From: Cyanobacteria bacterium HKST-UBA04
GTDB taxonomy: Bacteria; Cyanobacteriota; Vampirovibrionia; Vampirovibrionales; JAGQHJ01
Reading direction: 5' to 3'
DNA: 39,159 nt
NCBI GenBank assembly: GCA_020431915.1
Contig: JAGQHJ010000016.1
Location: 1 to 39,159, forward strand
The notes under the pieces were generated by a model, which worked only from the letters and a program-made list of their open reading frames with translations, was not told the DNA's origin and did no database searches. Positions 23,265 through 30,252 of this stretch are shown here, in pieces; within the stretch, counting starts at the first letter, position 1; each line of letters begins with the position of its first letter. A program made the translations under genes and the position numbers.

Positions 23265-24403
23265 CGGCCGTTTCTGTTCCCATGCGCGTTGCGGACCCGA
23301 TGGCCCCCGTTTCGGTGGCACCGGCCCATACCGCCCTGCCCCTGTTGATTGACACGCCCCCTGCCCGGTTCATCGAGGCTTCTGTGCCTTTGCCTGATCT
23401 GGCCCCGTTTTTTGACCGGGCCATGGCGCAACTGGCATGTGTCCAGCAGCCGTCACCCCATATTAAGGCACCCAAGGCGGCGACCGTTGCTGAGCGGGCC
23501 CAGCTGATTCTAGACAAGCTTAGTGCCACCAAGTACTGCCGGGTCCGACCCAAGGTGCCCGAGCAATTCCTCAAGTTCATTGGCCGGTGCATCGAGGCCG
23601 GGCAACCCATTCCCTTCATTCTCGGCCATGGGCCCATCAAGAATCGCAACAACAGCCCGGTGGCTCACGTGGACTGGGCCGAGCTGTTGAGTTATATCCA
23701 GCTCAGCCGTTTGGCCAACGACGTCAAGGCCTTGCATGAGCCCGGCATTACCGTGTCCTTGTATATTGACGATGCCCGCAGCCACTTTGCCAACGACATT
23801 CCCTTTGACGTAATGGACGCCTACCGCCAGAGCATCAACCGGCTGCTGGCCGCCACCGGGCTTGACCAGCTGATTGTCGAGGTGGTGTCGTTCAAGCAGC
23901 TGTATGACAACCATGCCCACTATTTCTGCCTGGACGAAGCCTTGGTTTGGGCCGAAAAATGGCGCAGCGACCCAACCCATGCCCAGGACTGGGTGGACCT
24001 GGTTTGCCATGCCCACCGCAACCTGGTGTTTGATGCCGACACGCCAGACGCCGAAAAACAGCGCAAGGCCGAAGACTCGGCTTTTCGGTACCTGTGGGGG
24101 CACAAGGCCGAGCAGGAGTGCGGCATTTGGGATCGGCCGGATGTATTGTACATGCGCTACTCGCCCCACCAGGGGTTTTACCAGATTTTTACCATGCGCA
24201 AGGGCAGTGTCAGCCAGCCATGGCAGGGGCAGGGCTGTTTGGTGTTAACCGACCAGGGCAAGGTGGACCCCACCCTTTACACGGTCAGCAAACGCCACAC
24301 CCATGGGGTGGTGGGGGTGGTTGAAACCCCGCTGCAGTTGGGCGACCCTGCATCGATGCTGCGGGGGCAGTTTGACCGGTTGGCGATCATAACCGCCCGG
24401 TAA
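23261..24403 (+). CDS. PvcA/Dit1-like protein (isonitrile synthase-like)
   Basis: The central and C-terminal parts resemble the DIT1/PvcA family (isonitrile synthases, which turn an amino acid amine and a ribulose-phosphate carbon into an isonitrile). Similar segments are QLILDKLSATKYCR, GQPIPFILGHGPIKNRNNS (cf. the PI-F-LP-FP-KS-N of PvcA), LLSYIQLSRLANDVKAL, HEPGITVSLYIDDARSHFA (cf. PGA-I-I-SDGRVFSD) and LYMRYSPHQGFYQIF with QPWQGQ (cf. IRLS-HP and TPWH). The matches are from memory and remote, and key positions differ (IDDAR instead of SDGR). The first 50 residues are unconserved. It overlaps the MFS gene by 4 bp under a Fur-box promoter. No PvcB-type oxygenase is in the operon. Confidence 0.6.
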   Translation: MTAVSVPMRVADPMAPVSVAPAHTALPLLIDTPPARFIEASVPLPDLAPFFDRAMAQLACVQQPSPHIKAPKAATVAERAQLILDKLSATKYCRVRPKVPEQFLKFIGRCIEAGQPIPFILGHGPIKNRNNSPVAHVDWAELLSYIQLSRLANDVKALHEPGITVSLYIDDARSHFANDIPFDVMDAYRQSINRLLAATGLDQLIVEVVSFKQLYDNHAHYFCLDEALVWAEKWRSDPTHAQDWVDLVCHAHRNLVFDADTPDAEKQRKAEDSAFRYLWGHKAEQECGIWDRPDVLYMRYSPHQGFYQIFTMRKGSVSQPWQGQGCLVLTDQGKVDPTLYTVSKRHTHGVVGVVETPLQLGDPASMLRGQFDRLAIITAR

Positions 24404-24653
24404 TGGGTGGCTACTGGATGAGCGGACCATCTCGTTTCGAGATGCTGCTGCAAGGCGGTGACGTTTACCATACGGTGGTTTCCCCCGATATCACACGGCC
24501 AGTATAACGCGTTTTGTTTCTCTCTTTAGGCTTGGCGTTTTTTTCAGTATAGCCGGTTTTTCGCTGTCTGGGTGGGTTTTTCGGGCAAACCCACATGGAT
24601 CTGACGGGTGCTCCCAAAAAGTCGTCAGATTAGGCAGGCTTTACCACCCCGGT
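24404..24653. other. Intergenic region with several perfect hairpins
   Basis: Downstream of the PvcA-like gene lies CATCTCG/CGAGATG (24428-24444, TTT loop). Further on are GTGGGTTT/AAACCCAC (24572-24594) and ATCTGACG/CGTCAGAT (24599-24630). None is followed by a strong U-run on the plus strand, although T-rich stretches occur near 24537-24545. They may jointly end transcription from both sides. Confidence 0.4.
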
Positions 24654-24797
24654 TTACGGGCCGAATTCGACGGCAATCACGTCTTTGAGGTCGGGCAGAT
24701 CCATCCCCACGACGTCGAAGGACACGGATACAATGGCCAGCAGCAGCAGGGCAGCGGCAGCGGCAGGCAGCCATCCCCACGACAGTTGCAGGGGCAT
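24654..24797 (-). CDS. Small single-pass membrane protein candidate, 47 aa
   Basis: From the ATG at 24797 the frame gives MPLQLSWGWLPAAAAALLLL and then AIVSVSFDVVGMDLP, LKDVIAVEF and a terminal GP. This is one strong membrane helix followed by a short acidic tail. A longer form starts at TTG 24848 or a nearby TTG with AAAGG upstream. The pattern is protein-like, but the ORF is short and the ribosome-binding evidence is poor. Two perfect hairpins lie just past its stop. Function is unknown. Confidence 0.35.
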   Translation of the reverse strand: MPLQLSWGWLPAAAAALLLLAIVSVSFDVVGMDLPDLKDVIAVEFGP

Positions 24798-25003
24798 GAC
24801 GCCATGACGACTGATCAATACAATGCGTAATCGAGACAATGCACACAAAACCTTTGCAAGTCACCCATCCAAACGGCCCATGACCAAGCATGGCACGCAG
24901 CGGGCGAGGAGGACACATCCGGGGGCGGTTGTGCCGGCAGAGAAGAAAAGAGCGAATCTTTAATTATTAAAACAATCTTAAGGGGGCTTTGTGCGCGTCG
25001 ATA

Positions 25004-25206
25004 CCCCGCAGCTATTGTTTAGATATATGGTTTGCTTTACAGATTGTAAAAATTGGCGGGGATTAGGCGGATCATGGATCACGTGCACGGGTTGAGGGCT
25101 GTTTTTATAGTGGTCCGTCATGTGCACGCACGCCGCGCTACCGCCCTCTGCATCGTGTTGAGGGGAGCTTTCGGACCACACTGCCGCCAAGATTCAGGAG
25201 CCTTTG
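25004..25206 (+). promoter_or_regulatory. Structured leader upstream of the FKBP gene
   Basis: Complementary pairs: CCCCGC (25004-25009) with GCGGGG (25056-25061), enclosing TTTACA/TGTAAA (25036-25050, 3-base loop). Beyond these, GAGGGC (25094-25099) with GCCCTC (25143-25148) and GTGGTCCG (25110-25117) with CGGACCAC (25172-25179) interleave as A-B-A'-B', a pseudoknot topology. Two GTGCAC palindromes lie in the same stretch. No ORF fits here. It may be a riboswitch-like or autoregulatory leader, or a small RNA; I do not recognise a known class. Confidence 0.45.
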
Positions 25207-26052
25207 ATGACCTCGCCTGCCGTACAATTTGGTTTGTCCTCGTATACCGGTGGGGGGGGTAGCATTTTCGGCGCAGCCGACAACAAGCGGCCCTGGCGAT
25301 CGTCGGCCAAGCTGACGGATTACGTGAGCCAGACCCCCGCCTATATCGACCACATTCTGATGGCTGAAGCCGAGCGGGCCCAGACCCAACAGACGGCCCA
25401 GTGGCAAGCGGCTCCGCCCATGCCCACCATGGATCAGTTTGGCCCGGCCACGGCAACCGGGTATGGCTATTACAAAGGACCAGGTTATGGAGCCGCTAAT
25501 GGGCCAGCGAAGGGGCCAGGTGTTTTTCCGGCGGCGTATCCGCCCCCAACGGCCCCCATGCCCTTTCCTTACGGCGGCTCACCTTATGCCACGGCTGCCG
25601 GCTTACCGGCTGCCCTTTCGAATCAGCCGTACAATCCGGCCCTCTTTCCCCGCCGTTTTGATGCTCCCGGCGCTGCGCCGCCAGTATCTCAGGTGCCACA
25701 GGTACCGCCCATTCGAAAAACCCCCAGCGGCCTTGGCATACAGGACGTGGCCGTTGGGCAGGGGGAAGAAGCCCGGCCCGGCCAACGGGTGTCGGTGCAT
25801 TACCGTGGGACGCTGCTGTCCGACGGTTCGGAATTTGACAGTTCCCTCAAGCGCCACGAACCCTTCTCTTTTAACCTGGGGGCGGGCGAAGTGATTCAAG
25901 GCTGGGATGAAGGGGTGGCCGGCATGCGCATTGGCGGCAAGCGGGTGCTGTATGTACCGGCTGGCCTGGCTTATGGTAAACGGGGTGCGCCGCCCGATAT
26001 TCCGCCCAACGCGGCACTGCGGTTCGAGGTGCAGTTGCTCGGCACGCAATAG
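25207..26052 (+). CDS. FKBP-type peptidyl-prolyl isomerase with disordered N-terminus
   Basis: The C-terminal 105 residues (about 175-281) form a complete FKBP domain that catalyses cis/trans isomerisation of prolyl bonds. VSVHYRGTLLSDGSEFDSS, FNLGAGEVIQGWDEGVAGM, GGKRVLYVPAGLAYGKRG and IPPNAALRFEVQLL match the family. The first 170 residues are rich in Pro, Ala, Gly and Tyr (GYGYYKGPGYGAANGP) and look disordered. There is no signal peptide or lipobox, so a cytoplasmic location is likely. The ATG at 25207 follows AGGAG by six bases, which decides the start. It is preceded by a structured leader and followed by ndk 72 bases later. Confidence 0.88.
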   Translation: MTSPAVQFGLSSYTGGGGSIFGAADNKRPWRSSAKLTDYVSQTPAYIDHILMAEAERAQTQQTAQWQAAPPMPTMDQFGPATATGYGYYKGPGYGAANGPAKGPGVFPAAYPPPTAPMPFPYGGSPYATAAGLPAALSNQPYNPALFPRRFDAPGAAPPVSQVPQVPPIRKTPSGLGIQDVAVGQGEEARPGQRVSVHYRGTLLSDGSEFDSSLKRHEPFSFNLGAGEVIQGWDEGVAGMRIGGKRVLYVPAGLAYGKRGAPPDIPPNAALRFEVQLLGTQ

Positions 26053-26124
26053 GCGGCCGGTGTGTCTGTGTTACACTCGCTCTGTGCAAGTATTGAACCG
26101 TCAAGATAGGACTATGTGTGTGCT

Positions 26125-26604
26125 ATGGAACAAACGTTTGTGGCGCTCAAGCCCGATGCCGTCCAACGCGGCCTGATTGGGACCATCATTAGCCGCTTCG
26201 AGCAGAAGGGCTTCAAGCTGGTTGGCCTCAAGCTGATGCAGATCCCTGCCAGCCTGGCTGAACAACACTACGGCGAGCATGCCGACAAACCCTTCTTCAA
26301 GGGCCTAGTGGACTTTATTACCAGTGGGCCGGTCGTGGCCATGGTCTGGGAAGGCCAGAACGTGGTGGCGACGGTGCGGACCATGATGGGCGCCACTAAC
26401 CCCAAGGATTCGGCACCCGGTACGATTCGCGGCGATTTTGCCGTGGACTTGGGTCGTAACATCATCCATGGGTCTGACGGGGTGGACAGTGCCAAGCGCG
26501 AAATCGGGCTGTTCTTCTCATCGGACGAACTGGTCAGTAGCTGGCCCCGCTCCACGGAAGGCTGGGTTTACGAAAAACCCCAGCAACCGGCTGCTACGGT
26601 TTAA
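26125..26604 (+). CDS. ndk: Nucleoside diphosphate kinase
   Basis: NDK transfers the gamma-phosphate of ATP to other nucleoside diphosphates through a phosphohistidine. The N-terminal [18 protein letters not shown] is the family signature, and the catalytic histidine is in [16 protein letters not shown] (His115). [14 protein letters not shown] and [11 protein letters not shown] are also conserved. The ATG at 26125 fits the family start; a GTG at 26116 is in frame. At 159 aa it is slightly longer than usual, with a Gln/Pro/Ala tail. A strong hairpin terminator follows. Confidence 0.96.
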   Translation: MEQTFVALKPDAVQRGLIGTIISRFEQKGFKLVGLKLMQIPASLAEQHYGEHADKPFFKGLVDFITSGPVVAMVWEGQNVVATVRTMMGATNPKDSAPGTIRGDFAVDLGRNIIHGSDGVDSAKREIGLFFSSDELVSSWPRSTEGWVYEKPQQPAATV

Positions 26605-26627
26605 GACCGAAGAACCACTTTAGAGGA

Positions 26628-27221
26628 TTAAGCCCCTGAGCCCGGCAAGGGTTTGGGGGCTTTTTTAATCAGGGTCAGCTGTTGCCCGTCGGGGGCGGTG
26701 GGGTTGAGCATGGCCCAGGCCACGTCGATACCCAACTGGTTGGGCCCGGCTGATCCGTTTCGGTCGAGGCAGACCCGAACGGGTTTGCTGGGCCAGCGCT
26801 TGGGCAACTGGCTAAGGGCTGCGCCGTCCACGAGTAGCATGGCCCATTTATCGGCGTCCAGGCGGCAGCCTCCCAGCTTATAGGCGGCGTGCTTGTCGGG
26901 GTGGTTGATGTCGGGCCATAACCACGGGTCGGCTGCCGAGGCGACCATGGCTACCGGTGGCTGGGCCCGCAGGTGGTTGTGGAAGGCGTCGGAATCAGCG
27001 GGGTTGGTTGCTGTCGCGGTTACTGCTTGCATAAAAAGCGGGTTCAGCTGGGCCAGCATGTGGTCAAAGCGTTGACTGGCCGGTTTGGTGTCGGCCGGGC
27101 GGTTGGCGGCCCGCCACCAGTAAGCGCCTGAAAACAGGGCCAAGACCAGTACCAGCCCGAGGGTCAGGTCGCTGGTTTTGAATGGACGGAAGAAGGCCAT
27201 GGCGCTGTACCCAAACTGCAT
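26628..27221 (-). CDS. Membrane-anchored protein, pilin-like candidate
   Basis: An N-terminal hydrophobic helix (LTLGLVLVLALFSGAYWW, residues 19-36) follows a short basic head, giving a signal-anchor arrangement. The soluble part ends with VRVCLDRNGSAGPNQLGIDV. This recalls the D-x-NG-x-x-GPN-x-x-G-x-D pattern of some type IV pilin-like proteins. The canonical prepilin peptidase site (G before F-T-x-x-E) is not present, so the pilin link is weak. Two candidate starts are ATG 27221 (used) and ATG 27200; neither has a clear ribosome-binding site. A (TCTA)15 microsatellite lies 76-135 bases upstream, where a promoter would be expected. Confidence 0.6.
   Translation of the reverse strand: MQFGYSAMAFFRPFKTSDLTLGLVLVLALFSGAYWWRAANRPADTKPASQRFDHMLAQLNPLFMQAVTATATNPADSDAFHNHLRAQPPVAMVASAADPWLWPDINHPDKHAAYKLGGCRLDADKWAMLLVDGAALSQLPKRWPSKPVRVCLDRNGSAGPNQLGIDVAWAMLNPTAPDGQQLTLIKKAPKPLPGSGA
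26630..26666 (+). terminator. Rho-independent terminator of ndk
   Basis: AAGCCCC (26630-26636) pairs with GGGGCTT (26656-26662), with additional G-C pairing inside and six T from 26661. Its left arm overlaps the stop codon of the convergent gene that ends at 26628, so that gene's 3' end doubles as the ndk terminator. Confidence 0.8.
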
Positions 27222-27296
27222 GAGACGGGTGGGGGGCTTAGGATGAGAAGACGGGTGCGTCTACCCCCATTATAGCGCTGCGTCGGATAAAGGGTC

Positions 27297-27359
<63 letters not shown>

Positions 27360-27411
27360 CAGGCAAGGATCGTCCAACCCGTCATGCCGGTCGAGCATGT
27401 CGGGGCATCCC

Positions 27412-27520
27412 GGTCGGGGTCCGGGGCGGGGCATGTATTGGGATCGGGGGCGGGCCCCGGATCGGTGAACGGCACGTTAGGGGGGGGGGGTGCCGATGGG
27501 GGGGGCCGCGAGGGGGGGGG
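27412..27520. repeat. G-rich low-complexity tract with G11, G8 and G9 runs
   Basis: Homopolymer runs of 11 G (27480-27490), 8 G (27498-27505) and 9 G (27512-27520) follow a G-run cluster near 27416-27455 that fits a G-quadruplex pattern. On the minus strand they are poly-C runs within the 3' end of a proline-rich ORF. Confidence 0.9.
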
Positions 27521-27758
27521 CGTCCGGCATCAGGCGAGGGGCCTGGGGCGTGTCTGTTTCAGGGCGTCGTGTGGGTTGGGGTGATCGGTAGGGCGAATGG
27601 GGCGAATGAGGTGATGCGACAGTGGGCCCTGCCGACCGTTCGGGGTCATTGGACAGTGGGTGGTGGTGGCGAGGGGGGCGGCTCAGGCCAAAGGGAACAC
27701 GGGGCGGGCCGGTGAACGTGATGGGTAAGGTGACGGGTAAGGTGACGGGTAGGGTCAT
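27477..27758 (-). CDS. Proline-rich ORF ending in poly-C tracts, possibly frame-switching
   Basis: This ORF begins MTLPVTLPVTLPITFTGPP and is extremely rich in Pro, Ser, His and Thr (93 aa), with no recognised domain. GGAGG lies about 12 bases before the ATG. Near its end it crosses C9, C8 and C11 runs, and a TAA follows C11 directly. If C11 lost one C, the frame would continue for 39 codons with Asp/Pro/Thr-rich sequence (starting NVPFTDPGPAPDPN and ending MTGWTILA). That frame stops at a TGA at 27359-27361 beside the microsatellite. It may be a phase-variable gene, a decayed gene or non-coding low-complexity DNA. Confidence 0.35.
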   Translation of the reverse strand: MTLPVTLPVTLPITFTGPPRVPFGLSRPPRHHHPLSNDPERSAGPTVASPHSPHSPYRSPQPTRRPETDTPQAPRLMPDAPPLAAPPIGTPPP

Positions 27759-27794
27759 GGCAAGAGAAACCTCCGCTGGGAATTATAGTCAATA

Positions 27795-30050
27795 CTAGTA
27801 CAGATGGCCGTCTTCAACGACCAGATAGGCACGGTTGTTAAGCCCGGTTTGAATGAGGCGCTGGAAGGCGGTCGGGGGCTCGCCATCGGCCACGTCGACA
27901 AACTGGCCTTCCAGGGCCAGGGTCATTTCGTGCAGAACCTTTTCGTCAACCGGCAGCATGCGTTCCTCTTCGCCGGTAATCGGGTCGTTGTAGGGGTAGG
28001 CGCTAAACGGGGCCTTATGCGGCGAATAGAGGGCCAGCCAATATCGCCTGTCCGGGCTTTCTTGCAGTTGTGCCTGCAGGCGCCGGGTAATGGCCTCGAA
28101 CCCACCGCGGCCAAAGATCTGGGGGCCGGCGGGGTGGTGCAGTTCGGGGTCGGCAAAATCGGCTTTCCACTGGGAGTAGTCCTTGAAGAAATCACCCAGG
28201 ATTTGGGTCAGCTTGATGATCGCCGGGTTGCTGCCTTCGGCTCCGCCGTACAGGCCAGGGGTCAGAATACTTTTAAACCGATTGTCGGTGGCCGGGTTTA
28301 GCGACAACAGATCGCGGAAGGTCAACACTCGGGGAGAATAATAGGCCGGGGCCGTCAGTATGCTGCGCACGTTAAAGTGGGGGTTGGTCGAGGCGTTGCG
28401 CACCACCAGCGTGCCGCTTCCCGGTACACTGCATAAAAGGTAGCCGCGCCGGAACTCGATGAGGCTGTTTGCTGGCAGGTCGGCATGGGGGCTTTGTTTG
28501 GGGGTGGTGTAAAAGCCGGGGCCAAACTGTGCATCGGTGGCTCGGGGGGTAAACAGCCTGAAGCCGTACTGGGCCAACACACTGTTGTTGCCGCCGGCGG
28601 CATCAAATTTAAGGGCCCTGAAGCTGTGGGAAAGGCGGGCAATATGGTACCAGGCATGCCACATGGGTTCCTTTATTTTGGGCACCTGGTTTTCAGCAAA
28701 GGCGGCGGGGGCAGTAATGGCATACATGGTTATGCGCAGGGCCGCTTCGTCATGCTGCTGCATGATTTTGGGGTGTCCGAGCAGGTACATCATCTCGGTT
28801 TCTACCCCCCAGTTGTTCTGGCTCAGGGCTTGGCTGTCCACGTGGGCCGCGTAGGGCTGCAGCAACGCAAAATCCATGTGGTGCATAAACGGGGTGACGT
28901 TAACAATGGCCCGTTGGTCGTCGGGGTTGCCCAGAGGGTTGCGATGCCGGTTGGCATAGATTCGAACCCAGCCCAAGGGCAGGGGGGCGGCGACTTGAGT
29001 TTCGGCTACGTCATTCTGGGCATGGAACTGCCTGACGCGCGAGCCCGCGTCGGGGCCGAGCACGGCATTGTAATACTCGCGCGACCATCCGGGGGCCTCT
29101 AGCAGGGCATGGCTGTTGCTGACGAGCATGGCCGTGGCCAGGTGAAACAGGTTCAGGGTGTTGTTGGCCCCGGCAACATGGCGGGCATAGTGAAGCAGGG
29201 TGTCGTTGGCGGCGGCGTCGCTCAGCGGGGCTGACAGGGCAATGTGCAGCGAGTTGAATTCTATGGTTCGCCAGCGGCGTCTTGCCTTGGAGGGCGTGTC
29301 GAGTTGGGACAACAAGGTTTGTGTGGCCTCAAGGCGGTTGAGGGTTTGCTGGGGGTTACTAATCCAGTGTTTGATAATGGTACCGACCATTTTGTCGTTG
29401 GGATCCCCGTTGTTTGGGGTGGCCGTGCCGACGTCATTGGGCGCAGCCAGATTGTACAGGTGGGCCACGTTGTTCCAGAACCGGGCGTCGCGCATCATCT
29501 CGATTCTGGCCTGGCGCACGTCGGCTGGGGTGCCGTGGGTCGGGTGGTTTATCTGCTGGAGTAATTCCTTGATAAGCGGCAGGGACGACAGGTTTAAATC
29601 GGCCCGAAAAATCGGGGGCAGGGCTTCGCCAAGCAAGAAGCTGGTATACGCTTGTTGTTGGCGGCTTTCGGGTCGCTTTAAAAAAGGCCATTTGCCGCGC
29701 TGCTCGTTCATGGTGTCATAGTGGGCCCCATAGAGCGTGCGCAGCATGGCGGCGGCGGCGGCACTATGGCTTCCGTCAGTTGAATGGGCCACGCGTTCCA
29801 TTAGCGGGTGCTGGTTGTTCAGCGCCAGTTGGGCCGATTCGGGCAAGGCCAGGTTTTGGGCTTTGCTGAGCTGGAGGATAAGGTTATGGCTGAGTGGGTT
29901 TATCGAGGCAAACCGGGGCCCGGCCCCCAGAACGGTGGGGCGGAGGGTTGCCCGATCGGGCAAGGCGGCCGACCGTCGCGCCTTTTTGGACACCAACGGC
30001 TGTTGGGGCGGCTGTTGGGGCGGGTGTTGTTGGAGGGCGGTAATATACAT
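27795..30050 (-). CDS. Large protein of unknown function, 751 aa
   Basis: I do not recognise a family. After a Gln/Pro-rich first 20 residues and a basic patch (SKKARRS), the protein looks like one long, largely helical soluble protein with few low-complexity parts. Notable segments: ISNPQQTLNRLEATQTLLSQ, HHMDFALLQPYAAHVDSQAL, EPMWHAWYHIARLSHSFRAL, and a C-terminal part with FDAAGGNNSVLAQYGFRLF, PDRRYWLALYSPHKAPF and VEDGHLY at the very end. It has no signal peptide or membrane helix. The ATG at 30050 lacks a Shine-Dalgarno site. It follows the 768-aa gene on the same strand, separated by a hairpin, and could be a lineage-specific or secreted effector-like protein. Confidence 0.8.
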   Translation of the reverse strand: MYITALQQHPPQQPPQQPLVSKKARRSAALPDRATLRPTVLGAGPRFASINPLSHNLILQLSKAQNLALPESAQLALNNQHPLMERVAHSTDGSHSAAAAAMLRTLYGAHYDTMNEQRGKWPFLKRPESRQQQAYTSFLLGEALPPIFRADLNLSSLPLIKELLQQINHPTHGTPADVRQARIEMMRDARFWNNVAHLYNLAAPNDVGTATPNNGDPNDKMVGTIIKHWISNPQQTLNRLEATQTLLSQLDTPSKARRRWRTIEFNSLHIALSAPLSDAAANDTLLHYARHVAGANNTLNLFHLATAMLVSNSHALLEAPGWSREYYNAVLGPDAGSRVRQFHAQNDVAETQVAAPLPLGWVRIYANRHRNPLGNPDDQRAIVNVTPFMHHMDFALLQPYAAHVDSQALSQNNWGVETEMMYLLGHPKIMQQHDEAALRITMYAITAPAAFAENQVPKIKEPMWHAWYHIARLSHSFRALKFDAAGGNNSVLAQYGFRLFTPRATDAQFGPGFYTTPKQSPHADLPANSLIEFRRGYLLCSVPGSGTLVVRNASTNPHFNVRSILTAPAYYSPRVLTFRDLLSLNPATDNRFKSILTPGLYGGAEGSNPAIIKLTQILGDFFKDYSQWKADFADPELHHPAGPQIFGRGGFEAITRRLQAQLQESPDRRYWLALYSPHKAPFSAYPYNDPITGEEERMLPVDEKVLHEMTLALEGQFVDVADGEPPTAFQRLIQTGLNNRAYLVVEDGHLY

Positions 30051-30187
30051 CAGATACCGTTACCTAGGCCTCAAATGGGCCGCGCTCACTCAGAGGGGGT
30101 TGTCCCAGAACCAGTATTGGCTTGTGCTCGCTTAAACCACAGGTGTTTCTATTAAACGATTAATCCGGGTGTATACGCTAGCAATAC

Positions 30188-30233
30188 AAACCCCAAGACG
30201 GCAAACTGTTACATTTGCCGTGCTTGTGGGTTT
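30188..30233 (-). terminator. Long hairpin after the 768-aa gene, probable terminator
   Basis: A perfect inner stem ACGGCAAA (30198-30205) with TTTGCCGT (30214-30221) is extended outward by AAACCC-CAAG (30188-30197) with CTTG-GGGTTT (30223-30233). On the minus strand the 3' side reads GGGGTTTG, a short U-run. It lies 20 bases past the stop of the minus-strand gene and may work in both directions. Confidence 0.6.
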
Positions 30234-30252
30234 TCGTGCTTTAAAGGGGGGG

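Noticed and set aside
27384..27584. Plus-strand Gly-rich ORF across the G runs
   Set aside because: It is a by-product of poly-G sequence, with no ribosome-binding site.
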